This document shows positions 35,003 to 44,705 of a stretch of 64,000 nucleotides of DNA, piece by piece. Below the pieces are notes generated by a model. The model was not told the DNA's origin. It worked only from the letters and a program-made list of their open reading frames with translations, and did no database searches. The DNA is from Gemmatimonadota bacterium (GTDB lineage Bacteria > Gemmatimonadota > Gemmatimonadetes > Longimicrobiales > Gaopeijiaceae). Position 1 is the first letter of the stretch, and every line of letters starts with the position of its first letter. The position numbers were made by a program, and so were the translations under genes. The stretch spans positions 34,883 through 98,882 of the forward strand of contig JAPPNO010000038.1 of NCBI GenBank assembly GCA_028873845.1, read 5' to 3'.

Positions 35003-36433
35003 CTACGCCTCCCGCACCTCCTTCACCAGTTCCGACATCTGCTGGCGTGCGTCGCCGAAGAACATCAGGGTATTCTCCATGTAGAACAGGTCGTTGTCGA
35101 TGCCGGCGAACCCGGCGCTCAGCGAGCGCTTCATCACGATGACCGTGCGCGCCTTGTCCACGTCGAGAATCGGCATGCCCGCGATCACCGAGGCCGGATC
35201 GCGGGCGGCGGGGTTCACCACGTCGTTGGCGCCCACGATCAGCACCACGTCGGTCGTGTCGAACTCCGCGTTGATGTCGTCCAGATCGAGCAGCTTGTCG
35301 TAGGAGACATCGGCTTCGGCGAGGAGCACGTTCATGTGCCCCGGCATCCGTCCCGCCACCGGGTGGACCCCGAAGCGAACGCGGACCCCACGTTCCTCGA
35401 GCAGATCGCACACCTTCTTGAGCTCGTGCTGGGCCTGGGCCACGGCGAGTCCGTACCCGGGCACGACCGCGACCGACCCGGCGTAGGCGAGCACCATGGC
35501 GGCCTGTTCCGCGTCGACATCCCGCACCGGACGCTCGCCGGTCTTCGCCTTCGTCGTCGGACCGTCCGTCCCGAAGGCCCCGAAGGCCACATTGCCGAGC
35601 GAGCGGTTCATGGCCTTGCACATGAGCTGGGTGAGGATCAGTCCCGCGGCGCCGACCAGCGACCCCGCGATGATCAGCATCATGTTGCCCAGGACGAACC
35701 CCGTGGCCGCCGCCGCCAGCCCCGAATAGGAGTTGAGCAGCGACACCACGACCGGCATGTCGGCGCCGCCGATCGGTATCACCAGCAGGACGCCCAGCAT
35801 GAGCGCGCCGGCGACCAGGGCCAGGAAGAAGGGCACGCCGATCTCGATCCCGCCGGACCCGAAGATCGAGGCCACCGCGTCCCCGACACCGGCGTCGGCC
35901 AGCCCCGCCCCAACGACCAGCACGGCCAGGAAGAGCAGCGCGTTGAAGGACTTCTGCAGCGGGAAGGTGACGGGCTTGCCGGTCACGACTCCCTGCAGCT
36001 TGCCGAAGGCGATCAGGCTCCCGGAGAAGGTCACGGCCCCGATGAGGGTGCTGAGCACGATGGTGACCCCGGCGCCGAGTTCGACTCCCGCGCCGCTTCC
36101 GCCCAGCCGGACGAACTCCGCGGCCGCGACCGCCGCCGAGGCGCCCCCCCCGAAACCGTTGAAGACGGCCACCAGCTGGGGCATGGCGGTCATCTCGATC
36201 CTGCGGGCCAGCACGCCCCCGATGACGGCGCCCGCGATGACCGCGGCCGCCACGGTGGTCCAGTCGAGGATTTCGTTGTCCAGAAGGGTGACCACGATGG
36301 CCAGCAGCATTGCCACCGACGCGCGCGCGTTCCCGGATCGGGCCGTGGCCGGCGAGGACAGCTGCTTGATCCCGGAGACGAAGAGGATCGCCGAGACCAG
36401 GTATGCGAGTTGGGCAATGATGGAAGTTTCCAC
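35003..36433 (-). CDS. pntB: NAD(P) transhydrogenase subunit beta
   Basis: 476 residues. The first half has about nine transmembrane helices; the second half is the NADP-binding dIII domain with the VPGYGLAVAQAQHE fingerprint near residue 330, GVHPVAGRMPGHMNVLLAEA and the MKRSLSAGFAG loop. The enzyme uses the proton gradient to reduce NADP+ with NADH. The start is a GTG (36433-36431). Follows pntAB-type subunits at 7 nt. Confidence 0.95.
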   Translation of the reverse strand: METSIIAQLAYLVSAILFVSGIKQLSSPATARSGNARASVAMLLAIVVTLLDNEILDWTTVAAAVIAGAVIGGVLARRIEMTAMPQLVAVFNGFGGGASAAVAAAEFVRLGGSGAGVELGAGVTIVLSTLIGAVTFSGSLIAFGKLQGVVTGKPVTFPLQKSFNALLFLAVLVVGAGLADAGVGDAVASIFGSGGIEIGVPFFLALVAGALMLGVLLVIPIGGADMPVVVSLLNSYSGLAAAATGFVLGNMMLIIAGSLVGAAGLILTQLMCKAMNRSLGNVAFGAFGTDGPTTKAKTGERPVRDVDAEQAAMVLAYAGSVAVVPGYGLAVAQAQHELKKVCDLLEERGVRVRFGVHPVAGRMPGHMNVLLAEADVSYDKLLDLDDINAEFDTTDVVLIVGANDVVNPAARDPASVIAGMPILDVDKARTVIVMKRSLSAGFAGIDNDLFYMENTLMFFGDARQQMSELVKEVREA

Positions 36434-36440
36434 GACGGCC

Positions 36441-36719
36441 TCAGCGTTTCCTGAACATCTGGAGCATGCGGTCGGTCACCATGAAACCGCCCACGACGTT
36501 GATCGTGGCCATCACGATTCCCGCGATCCCGAGGACCTTCACCCACGTCGAGTCCGCGACCCCCGTCACGACCAGCGCCCCGATGATCGCGATCCCCGAG
36601 ATCGCGTTGGCGCCTGACATGAGGGGGGTGTGAAGGGTGGGGGGGACCTTCGAGATCACCTCCCTCCCGGCCAGTGTGGCCAGCACGAAGACGTACAGGC
36701 CGATCAGCAGTTCACCCAT
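36441..36719 (-). CDS. NAD(P) transhydrogenase alpha subunit, membrane part
   Basis: 92 residues with three predicted transmembrane helices, including the HTPLMSGANAISG motif near residue 27 and GGFMVTDRML near the end. In three-gene transhydrogenases the NAD-binding and membrane parts of alpha are separate polypeptides, as here. Located 7 nt after the NAD-binding subunit stop and 7 nt before pntB. Confidence 0.93.
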   Translation of the reverse strand: MGELLIGLYVFVLATLAGREVISKVPPTLHTPLMSGANAISGIAIIGALVVTGVADSTWVKVLGIAGIVMATINVVGGFMVTDRMLQMFRKR

Positions 36720-36726
36720 GGGCTCT

Positions 36727-37863
36727 CTACTCCGTGGCGGCCGCCAGGTTGTCCCTGACGCGCTCGTTGGTGATTTCGCCGCCGCGGGTCACGCAGGTGG
36801 CGGCGGTGATTTCGTCGTCGTAGTCGATCTTCCCGTCCTCGTCGAAGAGGTGGTCGACGAGGTCGGCCAGGTTGCGGGCGTACATCTGGCTGGCGTGGAA
36901 GGGAAGCTCGGCGGGAAGATTGGTGGGCCCCATGACGGTGACGCCGCCGTGTTCGACGCTCTCGCCCGCCGCGGTCAGTTCGCAGTTTCCGCCCGTCTCC
37001 GAGGCCAGGTCCACGATCACGCTGCCCGGACGCATGGTCGAGACCATCTCCTCCGTGATGAGCACGGGGGCGGCGCGGCCGGGGATCTGGGCCGTGGTGA
37101 CGACCAGGTCGTGGTCCCGGATGTGCGTGGCGATCAGCTCCAGCTCCGCTTCGTGCTGCTCCTCCGACAGCTCCTTCGCGTAGCCCCCCTCGTCCTCGCT
37201 GGCCTCGTCCAGCGTCGCCTCGAGGAACTTCGCCCCGAGGCTCTCGACCTGCTCCTTCACCGCGGGCCGGATGTCGAAGGCCGACACCACCGCGCCCAGC
37301 CGCCTCGCCGTCGCGATCGCCTGAAGTCCCGCCACGCCGGCACCCAGAATCATCGCCTTGGCGGGCCGGACCGTTCCCGCCGCGGTGGTGAGCATGGGGA
37401 GGAAGCGGGTCATGCTCCCGGCACCGTCGAGGACCGCCTTGTACCCCGCGACCGTGGCCTGCGAGGAAAGCACGTCCATCCTCTGCGCCCGGGTGATCCT
37501 CGGGATCAGCTCCACGGCGAATGCGCTCACCTCGCCCGCCGCGAGCGCCCCGATGACCCCTGGCGGCCCGAGCGGATCGAGGTGGCACACGAGCACGCAG
37601 CCCCTGGGCAGCTCATTCGCCTCCTCGCGGGTCGGCGGCTGTACCTTCAGTACAACCCGTGCCCCGTCGAAGAGCGCCTCACGCCCGGCGACGACGGAGA
37701 CCTCCGCCGCCTCGTAGTCCTGGTCCGGGAAAGAGGCGGCCACCCCCGCGCCGGCCTCGACGCGCAGATCCCAGCCCCGTTTGCGGTAGTGCCGCACTGC
37801 GTCGGGAACGAGTGCGACGCGGCGTTCGCCCGGCCGGCTCTCGGCCATGATCGCGATGGTCAT
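36727..37863 (-). CDS. pntA: NAD(P) transhydrogenase alpha subunit, NAD-binding part
   Basis: 378 residues, dI domain that binds NAD(H). Family features are ESRPGERRVALVPDAV near the start, AFAVELIPRITRAQRMDVLSSQA split over residues 110-140, the Rossmann fingerprint ILGAGVAGLQAIATARRLGA near 173, and GSVIVDLASETGGNCELT. ATG 37863 has GGGAGAAG upstream at good spacing. First of three pnt genes, divergent from comM. Confidence 0.95.
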   Translation of the reverse strand: MTIAIMAESRPGERRVALVPDAVRHYRKRGWDLRVEAGAGVAASFPDQDYEAAEVSVVAGREALFDGARVVLKVQPPTREEANELPRGCVLVCHLDPLGPPGVIGALAAGEVSAFAVELIPRITRAQRMDVLSSQATVAGYKAVLDGAGSMTRFLPMLTTAAGTVRPAKAMILGAGVAGLQAIATARRLGAVVSAFDIRPAVKEQVESLGAKFLEATLDEASEDEGGYAKELSEEQHEAELELIATHIRDHDLVVTTAQIPGRAAPVLITEEMVSTMRPGSVIVDLASETGGNCELTAAGESVEHGGVTVMGPTNLPAELPFHASQMYARNLADLVDHLFDEDGKIDYDDEITAATCVTRGGEITNERVRDNLAAATE

Positions 37864-38050
37864 CAATATCTTCTCCCGGTCAAAAGCGCGTCCAACTTGC
37901 ATCGGTGCGGCCGGTTCCGCCAGCCCCCGAACCGGAACCGGGCCGGCCCCGCGCCCGCGCCCTCGCCGCCGATTGGCCGATTCCGACATTCCGGCGCCCG
38001 CGGAGCCACGGTAAACTGCGGTCCGGCAACTCGAAACCGCAGAGGTGGCC

Positions 38051-39661
38051 ATGCTTGCAGTCGTGCATTCCTACTGGGTCCACGGGGTGGAGGGACAGCC
38101 TGTCACGGTCGAGGTCAAGGTCCAGACGGGGCTCCCCATCTTCACCGTGGTCGGGCTCCCGGCAGGCGCAGTGCGAGAAGGCAAGGAGAGGGTCTTCGCC
38201 GCGCTGGCGCAGAGCGGAATGGCCCTGCCGCCGCGCCGCATCACCGTCAACCTGGCACCCGCGGACATGCCCAAGTCCGGGTCGGGCTTCGATCTTCCCA
38301 TCGCGGTCGCGCTCCTCACGGCGTTCGGCCACGTTCCCCCCGGGCCGTTCGCGGAGTGCGCTTTCGTGGGAGAACTCGGTCTCGACGCCTCGGTTCGCCC
38401 GATCCGGGGGGCGATTGCACTGTCCATGAGGTGCCGTGCGCAGGGAATGAGGCGCCTGTTCGTTCCAATGGGCAATGCCCGTGAAGCGGCCGCGGTGCCC
38501 GGGGTGGAGGTGGTGGGGGTGGAATCACTGAACCAGGTCGTCGGGCTGCTGGGGGGTGATCTGGAGCCCGCGCCCGTCCCCCACTGCAAACCCGCCCGGG
38601 CATCGCGTCATCATCCGGATCTCGGGGATGTTCGGGGGCAACCGCTTGCCAAGCGCGCGCTCGTGATTGCCGCCGCCGGAGGACACAGCCTTCTCATGTC
38701 GGGCCCGCCCGGCTCAGGCAAGACAATGCTTGCGCGGCGCCTCCCCGGCCTTCTGCCGCCCCTGGCCGAGGCGGAGACGCTGGAAGTGACGCGCGTCCAC
38801 TCGGTCGCCGGCCTCCTCGATGACGACGACCCCCTCAAGACCGATCGCCCCTTCCGCGCTCCCCACCACACGATCTCCGCCGGCGGGCTCATCGGAGGAG
38901 GCAACCCGCCACGGCCGGGCGAGATCAGCCTGGCGCACCTGGGGGTGCTCTTCCTGGACGAACTTCCCGAATTCAGCCGGAGCGTCCTCGAAACCCTCCG
39001 CCAACCCGTCGAGTCCGGCCACGTCCGCATTTCCCGCGTACGGCACACGGTCACCTTTCCGGCCCGCTTTCAGCTGATCGCGGCCATGAACCCGTGCCCG
39101 TGCGGACAGGGAGGAGAAGACTGCATCTGCGCGGACCGCGATATCGCGCGCTACCGGTCCCGGCTTTCCGGACCTCTCCTGGACCGGATCGACCTTCAGG
39201 TTCACGTCGGACCCGTCACCTGGCACGAGCTGACGGGCGCCGCGGGGGAGGCGGGCGGGGACTCGGCGGGGGCCAGGGACCGCGTGACCGGGGCAAGGCG
39301 GCTGCAGTCGCGGCGCTACTCCCGCGAAGGGGCGCTGAACGCGCTGGTGCCGTCGCGCAAGGTCATGCGGGTTTGCAGCCTGTCGGCGTCCGGCAGCCGG
39401 CTTCTCGAGGACGGGATCGCCCGGTACGGGTTGTCGGCCCGTTCGGTGCACCGGACCCTGCGGGTCGCGCGGACCATCTCCGATCTTGCGCGGAAGGACC
39501 GCCTGGGTACGCGGGAAGTCGCCGAGGCGCTCCGCCTCCGTGTGGGCCTGGGGAGGGGGTTGGGGATGCCCGCCCACCGGCTCCGGCCGCCCCCTGCCGA
39601 CGGCGCCGCGGGGGTCGCGCCCTTGTTTCCCGGCGCCTCCAGCGATTACGCTGGCCAATGA
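38051..39661 (+). CDS. comM: YifB/ComM-family Mg chelatase-like AAA+ ATPase
   Basis: 536 residues. The N-terminal domain is Lon-S5-like (VVGLPAGAVREGKERVFAAL). Walker A is SGPPGSGKTMLARR near residue 218, Walker B is VLFLDELPEF near 300, and a cysteine-rich NPCPCGQGGEDCIC motif near 347 is typical. The homologue ComM is a hexameric helicase that assists branch migration in natural transformation. ATG 38051 chosen over GTG 38045 because family members begin ML-A-x-V. Divergent from pntA; no competence gene nearby. Confidence 0.92.
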   Translation: MLAVVHSYWVHGVEGQPVTVEVKVQTGLPIFTVVGLPAGAVREGKERVFAALAQSGMALPPRRITVNLAPADMPKSGSGFDLPIAVALLTAFGHVPPGPFAECAFVGELGLDASVRPIRGAIALSMRCRAQGMRRLFVPMGNAREAAAVPGVEVVGVESLNQVVGLLGGDLEPAPVPHCKPARASRHHPDLGDVRGQPLAKRALVIAAAGGHSLLMSGPPGSGKTMLARRLPGLLPPLAEAETLEVTRVHSVAGLLDDDDPLKTDRPFRAPHHTISAGGLIGGGNPPRPGEISLAHLGVLFLDELPEFSRSVLETLRQPVESGHVRISRVRHTVTFPARFQLIAAMNPCPCGQGGEDCICADRDIARYRSRLSGPLLDRIDLQVHVGPVTWHELTGAAGEAGGDSAGARDRVTGARRLQSRRYSREGALNALVPSRKVMRVCSLSASGSRLLEDGIARYGLSARSVHRTLRVARTISDLARKDRLGTREVAEALRLRVGLGRGLGMPAHRLRPPPADGAAGVAPLFPGASSDYAGQ

Positions 39662-39703
39662 GATACCGTACCCTGTACGGCCGTTGGCCGGAGGAGCCCT
39701 GGC

Positions 39704-40864
39704 ATGGGACACTACATGGACTACGCCGCCACCTCGGCGGTGCGCCCGCCCCAGGTGGCCGAAGCGGTCGCCGAGTTTCTGCGGGGGGTGGGCTGCTCGC
39801 CCGGACGCGGGGGACACTCCGGGGCGATGGAGGCGGCGCGCCTCGCGTTTCGTTGTCGCCGCGAACTGGCACGGGTCATGGGGCTGCCGGGCGATCCCGG
39901 ACGGATCGCCTTCATGCAGAACGCCACCCACGCCCTCAACACCGCGCTCTGGGGACTGCTCGGCCCCGGCGACACGCTGGTGATCTCCCAGTACGACCAC
40001 AATGCGGTGCTGCGCCCGTCCCACTACCTCTCCGAGCACCGCGGGGTGGAGCTTCGAATGCTGTCGGGCAGCCCGGACGGCTCGGTCGACCTGGACGAGG
40101 CGGAGGAACTGCTGGACGGGTCGCGCGTGCTCGTCGTGAACATTGCGTCGAACGTTCTGGGCACGCTCATGCCGCTGCGCCCGCTGGCACGCATGGCGCA
40201 CGAGGCCGGGGCGGTCGTGGTGGTGGACGCCGCCCAGTCGGCCGGGCACTGGAGCCGCAGCGTGGCCGCGGAGGGGGCCGACGTGGTGGCCTTCACCGGT
40301 CACAAGGGGCTTCTGGGGCCGCAGGGCACGGGTGGTCTGTGGGTCAGGGACGGCCTGGAGGTCGATTCGCTGCTGGTTGGCGGTACCGGAGGCGACTCCC
40401 GGAACCGGCTCATGCCCCCGGCCATGCCCGACCGCCTGGAAGCGGGAACGGGGAACCCTCCCGGCATGGCGGGTCTGCTGGCCGGTTGCCGATTCCTGGT
40501 GGAGCGGGGAGTCGATGCGATGCACGCGCGCGAGATGTCACTGAAGGCCGAACTCCACGACGGCCTGTCCACGGTACCGGGACTCGACGTGCTCTCGCCC
40601 CCCGCGCCGGACGGCGTGCCGGTCGTGACCGCGAAGGCCAGGGACATGGATGCCGCGTCCCTCGCCGGACGCCTCGACAGGGAACATGGGATTCAAACCC
40701 GGGCGGGGCTTCACTGCGCCCCCGAAGTCCACAGAATCCTCGGCACCTCCGAGGCGGGGGCCGTTCGCTTCTCGCTGGGCTGGGCCTCGTCGCCAGGCGA
40801 TGTGGAGGCCGCGGTCCGGGGCGTCGATGCCGTCCTCCGTCCGGTGGCGGTTCCGGTGGCTTGA
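39704..40864 (+). CDS. Class V aminotransferase, cysteine desulfurase-like
   Basis: 386 residues. The start MDYAATSAVRPPQVAEAV and RGGHSGAMEAARLAF place it in the EF2568-type cysteine desulfurase family. The PLP lysine is in TGHKGLLGPQGTG near residue 203, and VVVDAAQSAGHW holds the cofactor Asp. A catalytic-type Cys is present in RAGLHCAPEVHR near residue 338. Likely mobilises sulfur or selenium from cysteine-type substrates. GAGGAG precedes ATG 39704 at good spacing. The stop overlaps the next gene as TTGA. Confidence 0.85.
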   Translation: MGHYMDYAATSAVRPPQVAEAVAEFLRGVGCSPGRGGHSGAMEAARLAFRCRRELARVMGLPGDPGRIAFMQNATHALNTALWGLLGPGDTLVISQYDHNAVLRPSHYLSEHRGVELRMLSGSPDGSVDLDEAEELLDGSRVLVVNIASNVLGTLMPLRPLARMAHEAGAVVVVDAAQSAGHWSRSVAAEGADVVAFTGHKGLLGPQGTGGLWVRDGLEVDSLLVGGTGGDSRNRLMPPAMPDRLEAGTGNPPGMAGLLAGCRFLVERGVDAMHAREMSLKAELHDGLSTVPGLDVLSPPAPDGVPVVTAKARDMDAASLAGRLDREHGIQTRAGLHCAPEVHRILGTSEAGAVRFSLGWASSPGDVEAAVRGVDAVLRPVAVPVA

Positions 40865-41508
40865 AACCCCTGCGCCTGTTCTTCGCGATCCGGCCGCCGA
40901 GCGAGGTGCGGAAGATGCTGTGGCGCAATCTGGCCCCCATGCGCGAGGCACTGCCTTCGGTGCGCTGGGTCCGGCCGGAGCGGCTGCACATCACGTTGCG
41001 TTTCATGGGCGACGTTTCCGCAGGGCGTCTGCCCCGGCTCGCCTCCGCGGCGGATGCGCTCGATCGGGTGTCTCCGTTCCCGGTCCGACTGACGGGTGCG
41101 GGCACCTTTCCGACGCGCGGTCCGCCCCGAGTCTACTGGGTGGGAGTGCGGAGCCGGCGGCTTCCCGGCCTCCGCGAACACCTGGACCGGGCACTCGTCG
41201 GCGAAGGCGTGGAGCGCGAGGATCGGATCTTTCAGCCCCATTTGACGGTAGGAAGAGCCAACCGGGGTCGCTCCGGAAGGAGTGGTTTCACGCGCGGCGA
41301 GGTCATGGCCACGGTTGACCTGGCCTTCACGGTCACGGCGGTTCACCTTGTGCGCAGTGACCTGCGTCCCACCGGACCCCGCCACACAAATGTCCATCGG
41401 ACGGTTCTCGGAACGCGCAAGGCACGGTCGTGCCCGCCATCGTCGTCCGAGCGCAACGGCAATCCTCTTCCACGGGCTGCGACAGGAGATGCTCGAGCAG
41501 ATGGGTAA
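40861..41508 (+). CDS. thpR: RNA 2',3'-cyclic phosphodiesterase
   Basis: 215 residues from a TTG. Both HxTx motifs of the 2H phosphoesterase fold are present: LHITLRFMGD near residue 42 and PHLTVGRA near 129. The enzyme opens 2',3'-cyclic phosphates on RNA. The N-terminus LRLFFAIRPP is the usual start of ThpR/LigT. The last 30 residues are not conserved and overlap the following gene. TTG start is coupled to the preceding stop. Confidence 0.88.
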   Translation: MKPLRLFFAIRPPSEVRKMLWRNLAPMREALPSVRWVRPERLHITLRFMGDVSAGRLPRLASAADALDRVSPFPVRLTGAGTFPTRGPPRVYWVGVRSRRLPGLREHLDRALVGEGVEREDRIFQPHLTVGRANRGRSGRSGFTRGEVMATVDLAFTVTAVHLVRSDLRPTGPRHTNVHRTVLGTRKARSCPPSSSERNGNPLPRAATGDARADG

Positions 41509-42232
41509 GGCGCTCAAGAGATTCGTTGCCAGGACGGTGGTGTTGCTGGTGGCGATCCTGGCGGCATATGGGGGCTGGAAGTGGGGTGACGCGGTATTCC
41601 CGCGGGTGGAGGCCAAGCTGGGAATCGGCCAGGCCGGGGCCGGGGTGAATACGGTGACGCGGGAGACAGCGGCCCGGGCCGAGGGCAGGATCAATGCATT
41701 TCGCGATTCCGAAGAGGCGGAGCTGCGCCTCGGGTCTTCCGAAGTTTCGTCTCTTCTGCGATTCTCGCGACCGGGAATCCTTCCGGCTGGTGTTCTGGAC
41801 CCGAGCGTGTTCTTCGACCAGGATCGGATGGAGGTCCGGGCCCAGGTTGTGCCCGCGCTGATCCCCGACCTGCCCCGTTTGGGTGGAATCACGGGTATCC
41901 TGCCCGATACGGTCCAGGTCGTGGTCGAGAGTTCACTCGCTCCCTTCGGCGACGAGGGATCGATGCTCGTGGTCGAGGCCGTCGAGGTGCAGGGATGGCC
42001 GGTTCCGGCACAGACGGTCCCGGAGATCCTGGCGGCGCTGGGGCAGGAGCGGCCGCCCGGCATGCCGGCGTCGGCGGTGGCGGTTCCGGCGCTCGGCGGG
42101 CTGAAGGGAGCGTACATCGAAGATGGTGAACTCGTTCTGGTACGTGCCCGGCAGTCCGCGGACGAGGCCGCCCGCGCACATGGAGCGGCGAGGCGCCGGG
42201 CCGGGAAGGCGGTATCATGGCACGAATCCTGA
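41501..42232 (+). CDS. Membrane-anchored protein of unknown function
   Basis: 243 residues. One N-terminal transmembrane helix (FVARTVVLLVAILAAYGGW, about residues 7-25) anchors an extracytoplasmic domain. That domain begins INAFRDSEEAELRLGSSEVSSLLRF and continues with alternating beta strands, which faintly recalls lipid-binding LmeA/DUF2993-like folds, but I do not claim it. ATG 41501 has GGAG at about 12 nt; ATG 41489 is an alternative. Overlaps thpR and, at the other end, the NtrX-like gene by 16 nt, so it belongs to this transcript. Confidence 0.55.
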   Translation: MGKALKRFVARTVVLLVAILAAYGGWKWGDAVFPRVEAKLGIGQAGAGVNTVTRETAARAEGRINAFRDSEEAELRLGSSEVSSLLRFSRPGILPAGVLDPSVFFDQDRMEVRAQVVPALIPDLPRLGGITGILPDTVQVVVESSLAPFGDEGSMLVVEAVEVQGWPVPAQTVPEILAALGQERPPGMPASAVAVPALGGLKGAYIEDGELVLVRARQSADEAARAHGAARRRAGKAVSWHES

Positions 42233-43575
42233 TCATCGACGACGAAGAGTCGGTGGGCGAGGCCCTCAGGCAGGTCTTCGAATACGAAGGTCACCGGGTG
42301 CATCTGTGCAGCAACGGCCCGGCAGGACTGATCGACTATCCGGATTTCAGTCCCGACGTGACCTTTCTGGATGTGAAGCTCCCCAAGATGGACGGCATCG
42401 AGGTCCTGGAACGCATCCGGCAGGCCGACGCCGGGGCGGTCGTCGTCATGATTTCGGGGCACGGAACGATCGGAACCGCGGTGAAGGCGACGCGGAACGG
42501 GGCCTTCGATTTCCTCGAAAAGCCTCTGGACACGAACCGGCTGCTGGTCACCCTCAGGAACGCCCTCATGGTGCGCGGCCTGTCGGACAGCGTCGAGCGC
42601 CTGACCCATGAAATCGAAATCCATCACGGAATCGTCGGGGGTTCGCGCGCGATCAAGCAGGTTCTCCAGGACATAGAAAAGGTTGGAGGCACCGACGCGC
42701 CCGTGCTGATCACCGGAGAGAACGGAACCGGCAAGGAACTCACCGCCCGGGCCCTGCACCGGCGCTCGACCCGCGCGGAACAGCTTTTCGTCGAGGTGAA
42801 CTGCGCGGCCATTCCATCCGAGCTGATCGAATCCGAACTCTTCGGCCACGTAAAGGGTTCCTTTACGGGAGCTGTGGCCGACCGGATGGGGAAGTTCGAG
42901 CAGGCGCACAAGGGGACGCTCTTCCTGGACGAAGTCGGAGACATGTCGCTTGCCGCGCAGGCCAAGGTCCTCAGGGCGCTTCAGGGGGGCGACATCACCC
43001 CGGTCGGAGGAGCACGGCCGGTATCCGTGGATGTCAGGGTCATCGCCGCGACCAACAAGGACCTCTATGAGCTGATCGACAGGAGCGAATTCCGCGAAGA
43101 CCTTCTCCACCGGCTCAACATGGTCACCATCCGCGTGCCGTCACTCCGGGAGCGGAGTGAGGACATCCCCATGCTGGTCAGGCACTTCGCCGAGCTCACG
43201 CCCGGGACCTACGGGGTGCCGCACAAGCACTTCAGCGACGGAGCCCTGGAAGCTCTCGCACAGCCCGATTGGCCCGGCAACGTCCGTCAGCTCAAGAATG
43301 CGGTTGCGCGCCTGATGATCCTCAGCCCGGGAGACCAGGTGGAGCGGCGCGATGTGACCCGGCTCGCGACGGCCGGCACCGCCGAGACCGGCGTTCCCGA
43401 GAGCATGATGGCGCTGGAGACCCTGAACGAATTCAAGGAGGCGGCCGAGAAAGCCTTCATCGCGGAGAAACTGCGCGACTACGACTGGAATGTTTCGGAA
43501 GCCGCGAAGAGGATGGGAATGGCCCGCTCGAACCTGTACAAGAAGATCGAACGCCATGGCCTGGAACGGGAGTAG
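42217..43575 (+). CDS. NtrX-like sigma-54-dependent response regulator
   Basis: 452 residues. Receiver domain with acidic D8-D9, phospho-accepting Asp52 (FLDVKLPKMDG) and the conserved Lys in EKPLD. AAA+ domain with Walker A GENGTGKE at 167-174 and Walker B TLFLDEVGD. The sigma-54 contact loop reads GSFTGA (214-219) instead of the usual GAFTGA. The C-terminal HTH (VSEAAKRMGMARSNLYKKI) is Fis-like. Domain order and C-terminus are most like NtrX; its natural partner would be an NtrY-like kinase such as the one at 28707. Start overlaps the upstream gene by 16 nt. Confidence 0.92.
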   Translation: MARILIIDDEESVGEALRQVFEYEGHRVHLCSNGPAGLIDYPDFSPDVTFLDVKLPKMDGIEVLERIRQADAGAVVVMISGHGTIGTAVKATRNGAFDFLEKPLDTNRLLVTLRNALMVRGLSDSVERLTHEIEIHHGIVGGSRAIKQVLQDIEKVGGTDAPVLITGENGTGKELTARALHRRSTRAEQLFVEVNCAAIPSELIESELFGHVKGSFTGAVADRMGKFEQAHKGTLFLDEVGDMSLAAQAKVLRALQGGDITPVGGARPVSVDVRVIAATNKDLYELIDRSEFREDLLHRLNMVTIRVPSLRERSEDIPMLVRHFAELTPGTYGVPHKHFSDGALEALAQPDWPGNVRQLKNAVARLMILSPGDQVERRDVTRLATAGTAETGVPESMMALETLNEFKEAAEKAFIAEKLRDYDWNVSEAAKRMGMARSNLYKKIERHGLERE

Positions 43576-43668
43576 CCACTTGCCGGCCTCACCGTTGCGG
43601 CGGGGGTCTTCCCTGCACGATCGTGCGGGCGGGTTGTCCCCGTGGACCGACGATCCCACGATTAGGAC

Positions 43669-44517
43669 ATGAGTCTCTCTCCACGCCCCGATCCCGCTGG
43701 CGGCTCTCTCGACCAGTATCTGCGGGAGATCAGCCGCTACCCGCTCATCGACCGGGATGAGGAGGTGCGTCTCGCGCAGGGAATCAAGCGCGGCGAGGAA
43801 GAGGCGCTCGACAAGCTGGTGCGTTCCAACCTTCGCTTCGTCGTAACCGTTTCGAAGAAGTACCAGAACCAGGGCGTTCCCCTCCCCGATCTGATCAACG
43901 AAGGGAACCTCGGCCTGATCAGGGCTGCACGGAAGTTCGACGAAACGAAGGGGATCAAGTTCATCAGCTATGCCGTCTGGTGGATCAGGCAGGCGATTCT
44001 GCAGGCGCTGGCCGAGCAGAGCAGGATCGTACGGGTCCCGCTGAACCGGGCGGGAGTGCTTCATCGCATCGTGAAGCGCAAGGCCATGCTCGTCCAGGAG
44101 CTGGGACGTGAGCCCACGGCCACCGAGATTGCGGAGGAGGTGGACCTCTCGCGCGAAGAGGTTGAGAAGACGCTCGCCATCGCACACGCCCATGTTTCCC
44201 TGGACGCTCCCGTTGCTCCCGGCGAGGACGGCCGCCTGCTCGACTACCTGCCGGATCGGTCCCCGGGCCCCGACGAGCCGATCCTCGAAAAGGCCCTTGC
44301 CGAAGCTCTCGAAGCCGCCCTCGGTACCCTGCACGCCCGCGAGGCCAGGGTCCTGCGCCTCTACTTCGGTCTCGGTGACGAGGATCCGATGTCGCTTGAG
44401 GGAATCGGCTCCAGACTGGGCGTGACACGCGAGCGGGTCAGGCAGATCAAGCAACAGGCCCTCAAGCGTCTGCGCCATGCGTCGAGGGCCAGAGTGTTGA
44501 AACCCTTCACGGACTGA
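43669..44517 (+). CDS. Sigma-70 family RNA polymerase sigma factor (RpoD/SigA type)
   Basis: 282 residues. Region 1.2 (LDQYLREISRYPLID) starts at about residue 14. Region 2 is intact with NLRFVVTVSKKYQNQGVPL and the -10 recognition helix FISYAVWWIRQAI. Region 3 and the region 4.2 helix-turn-helix VTRERVRQIKQQALKRLR follow. No region 1.1 and only a short nonconserved N-terminus, so it is a compact primary sigma or a group 2 sigma. 93 nt after the NtrX-like gene. Weak ribosome-binding site (AGGA close to ATG). Confidence 0.92.
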   Translation: MSLSPRPDPAGGSLDQYLREISRYPLIDRDEEVRLAQGIKRGEEEALDKLVRSNLRFVVTVSKKYQNQGVPLPDLINEGNLGLIRAARKFDETKGIKFISYAVWWIRQAILQALAEQSRIVRVPLNRAGVLHRIVKRKAMLVQELGREPTATEIAEEVDLSREEVEKTLAIAHAHVSLDAPVAPGEDGRLLDYLPDRSPGPDEPILEKALAEALEAALGTLHAREARVLRLYFGLGDEDPMSLEGIGSRLGVTRERVRQIKQQALKRLRHASRARVLKPFTD

Positions 44518-44705
44518 CGGCGCACGGACGGAGCGCACACGGCAGACAACACGGACTGACCGCGGACTGAAGACCGCGGAGTGACCGCCTGACATGAACC
44601 GCCGACCGACGCTGCCAACTGGCGCCAAACGACAGTTCCCGACGGCGCTGCCAACAGCCCGACACGGCGTGGCCCGACGCAGCCCGACAGCCCGAAACAT
44701 CGAGG

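Noticed and set aside
44518..44705. Short repeated AGCCCGACA units upstream of rplU as a CRISPR or regulatory repeat array
   Set aside because: Only a few irregular copies without spacers of equal length; probably GC-rich leader sequence.
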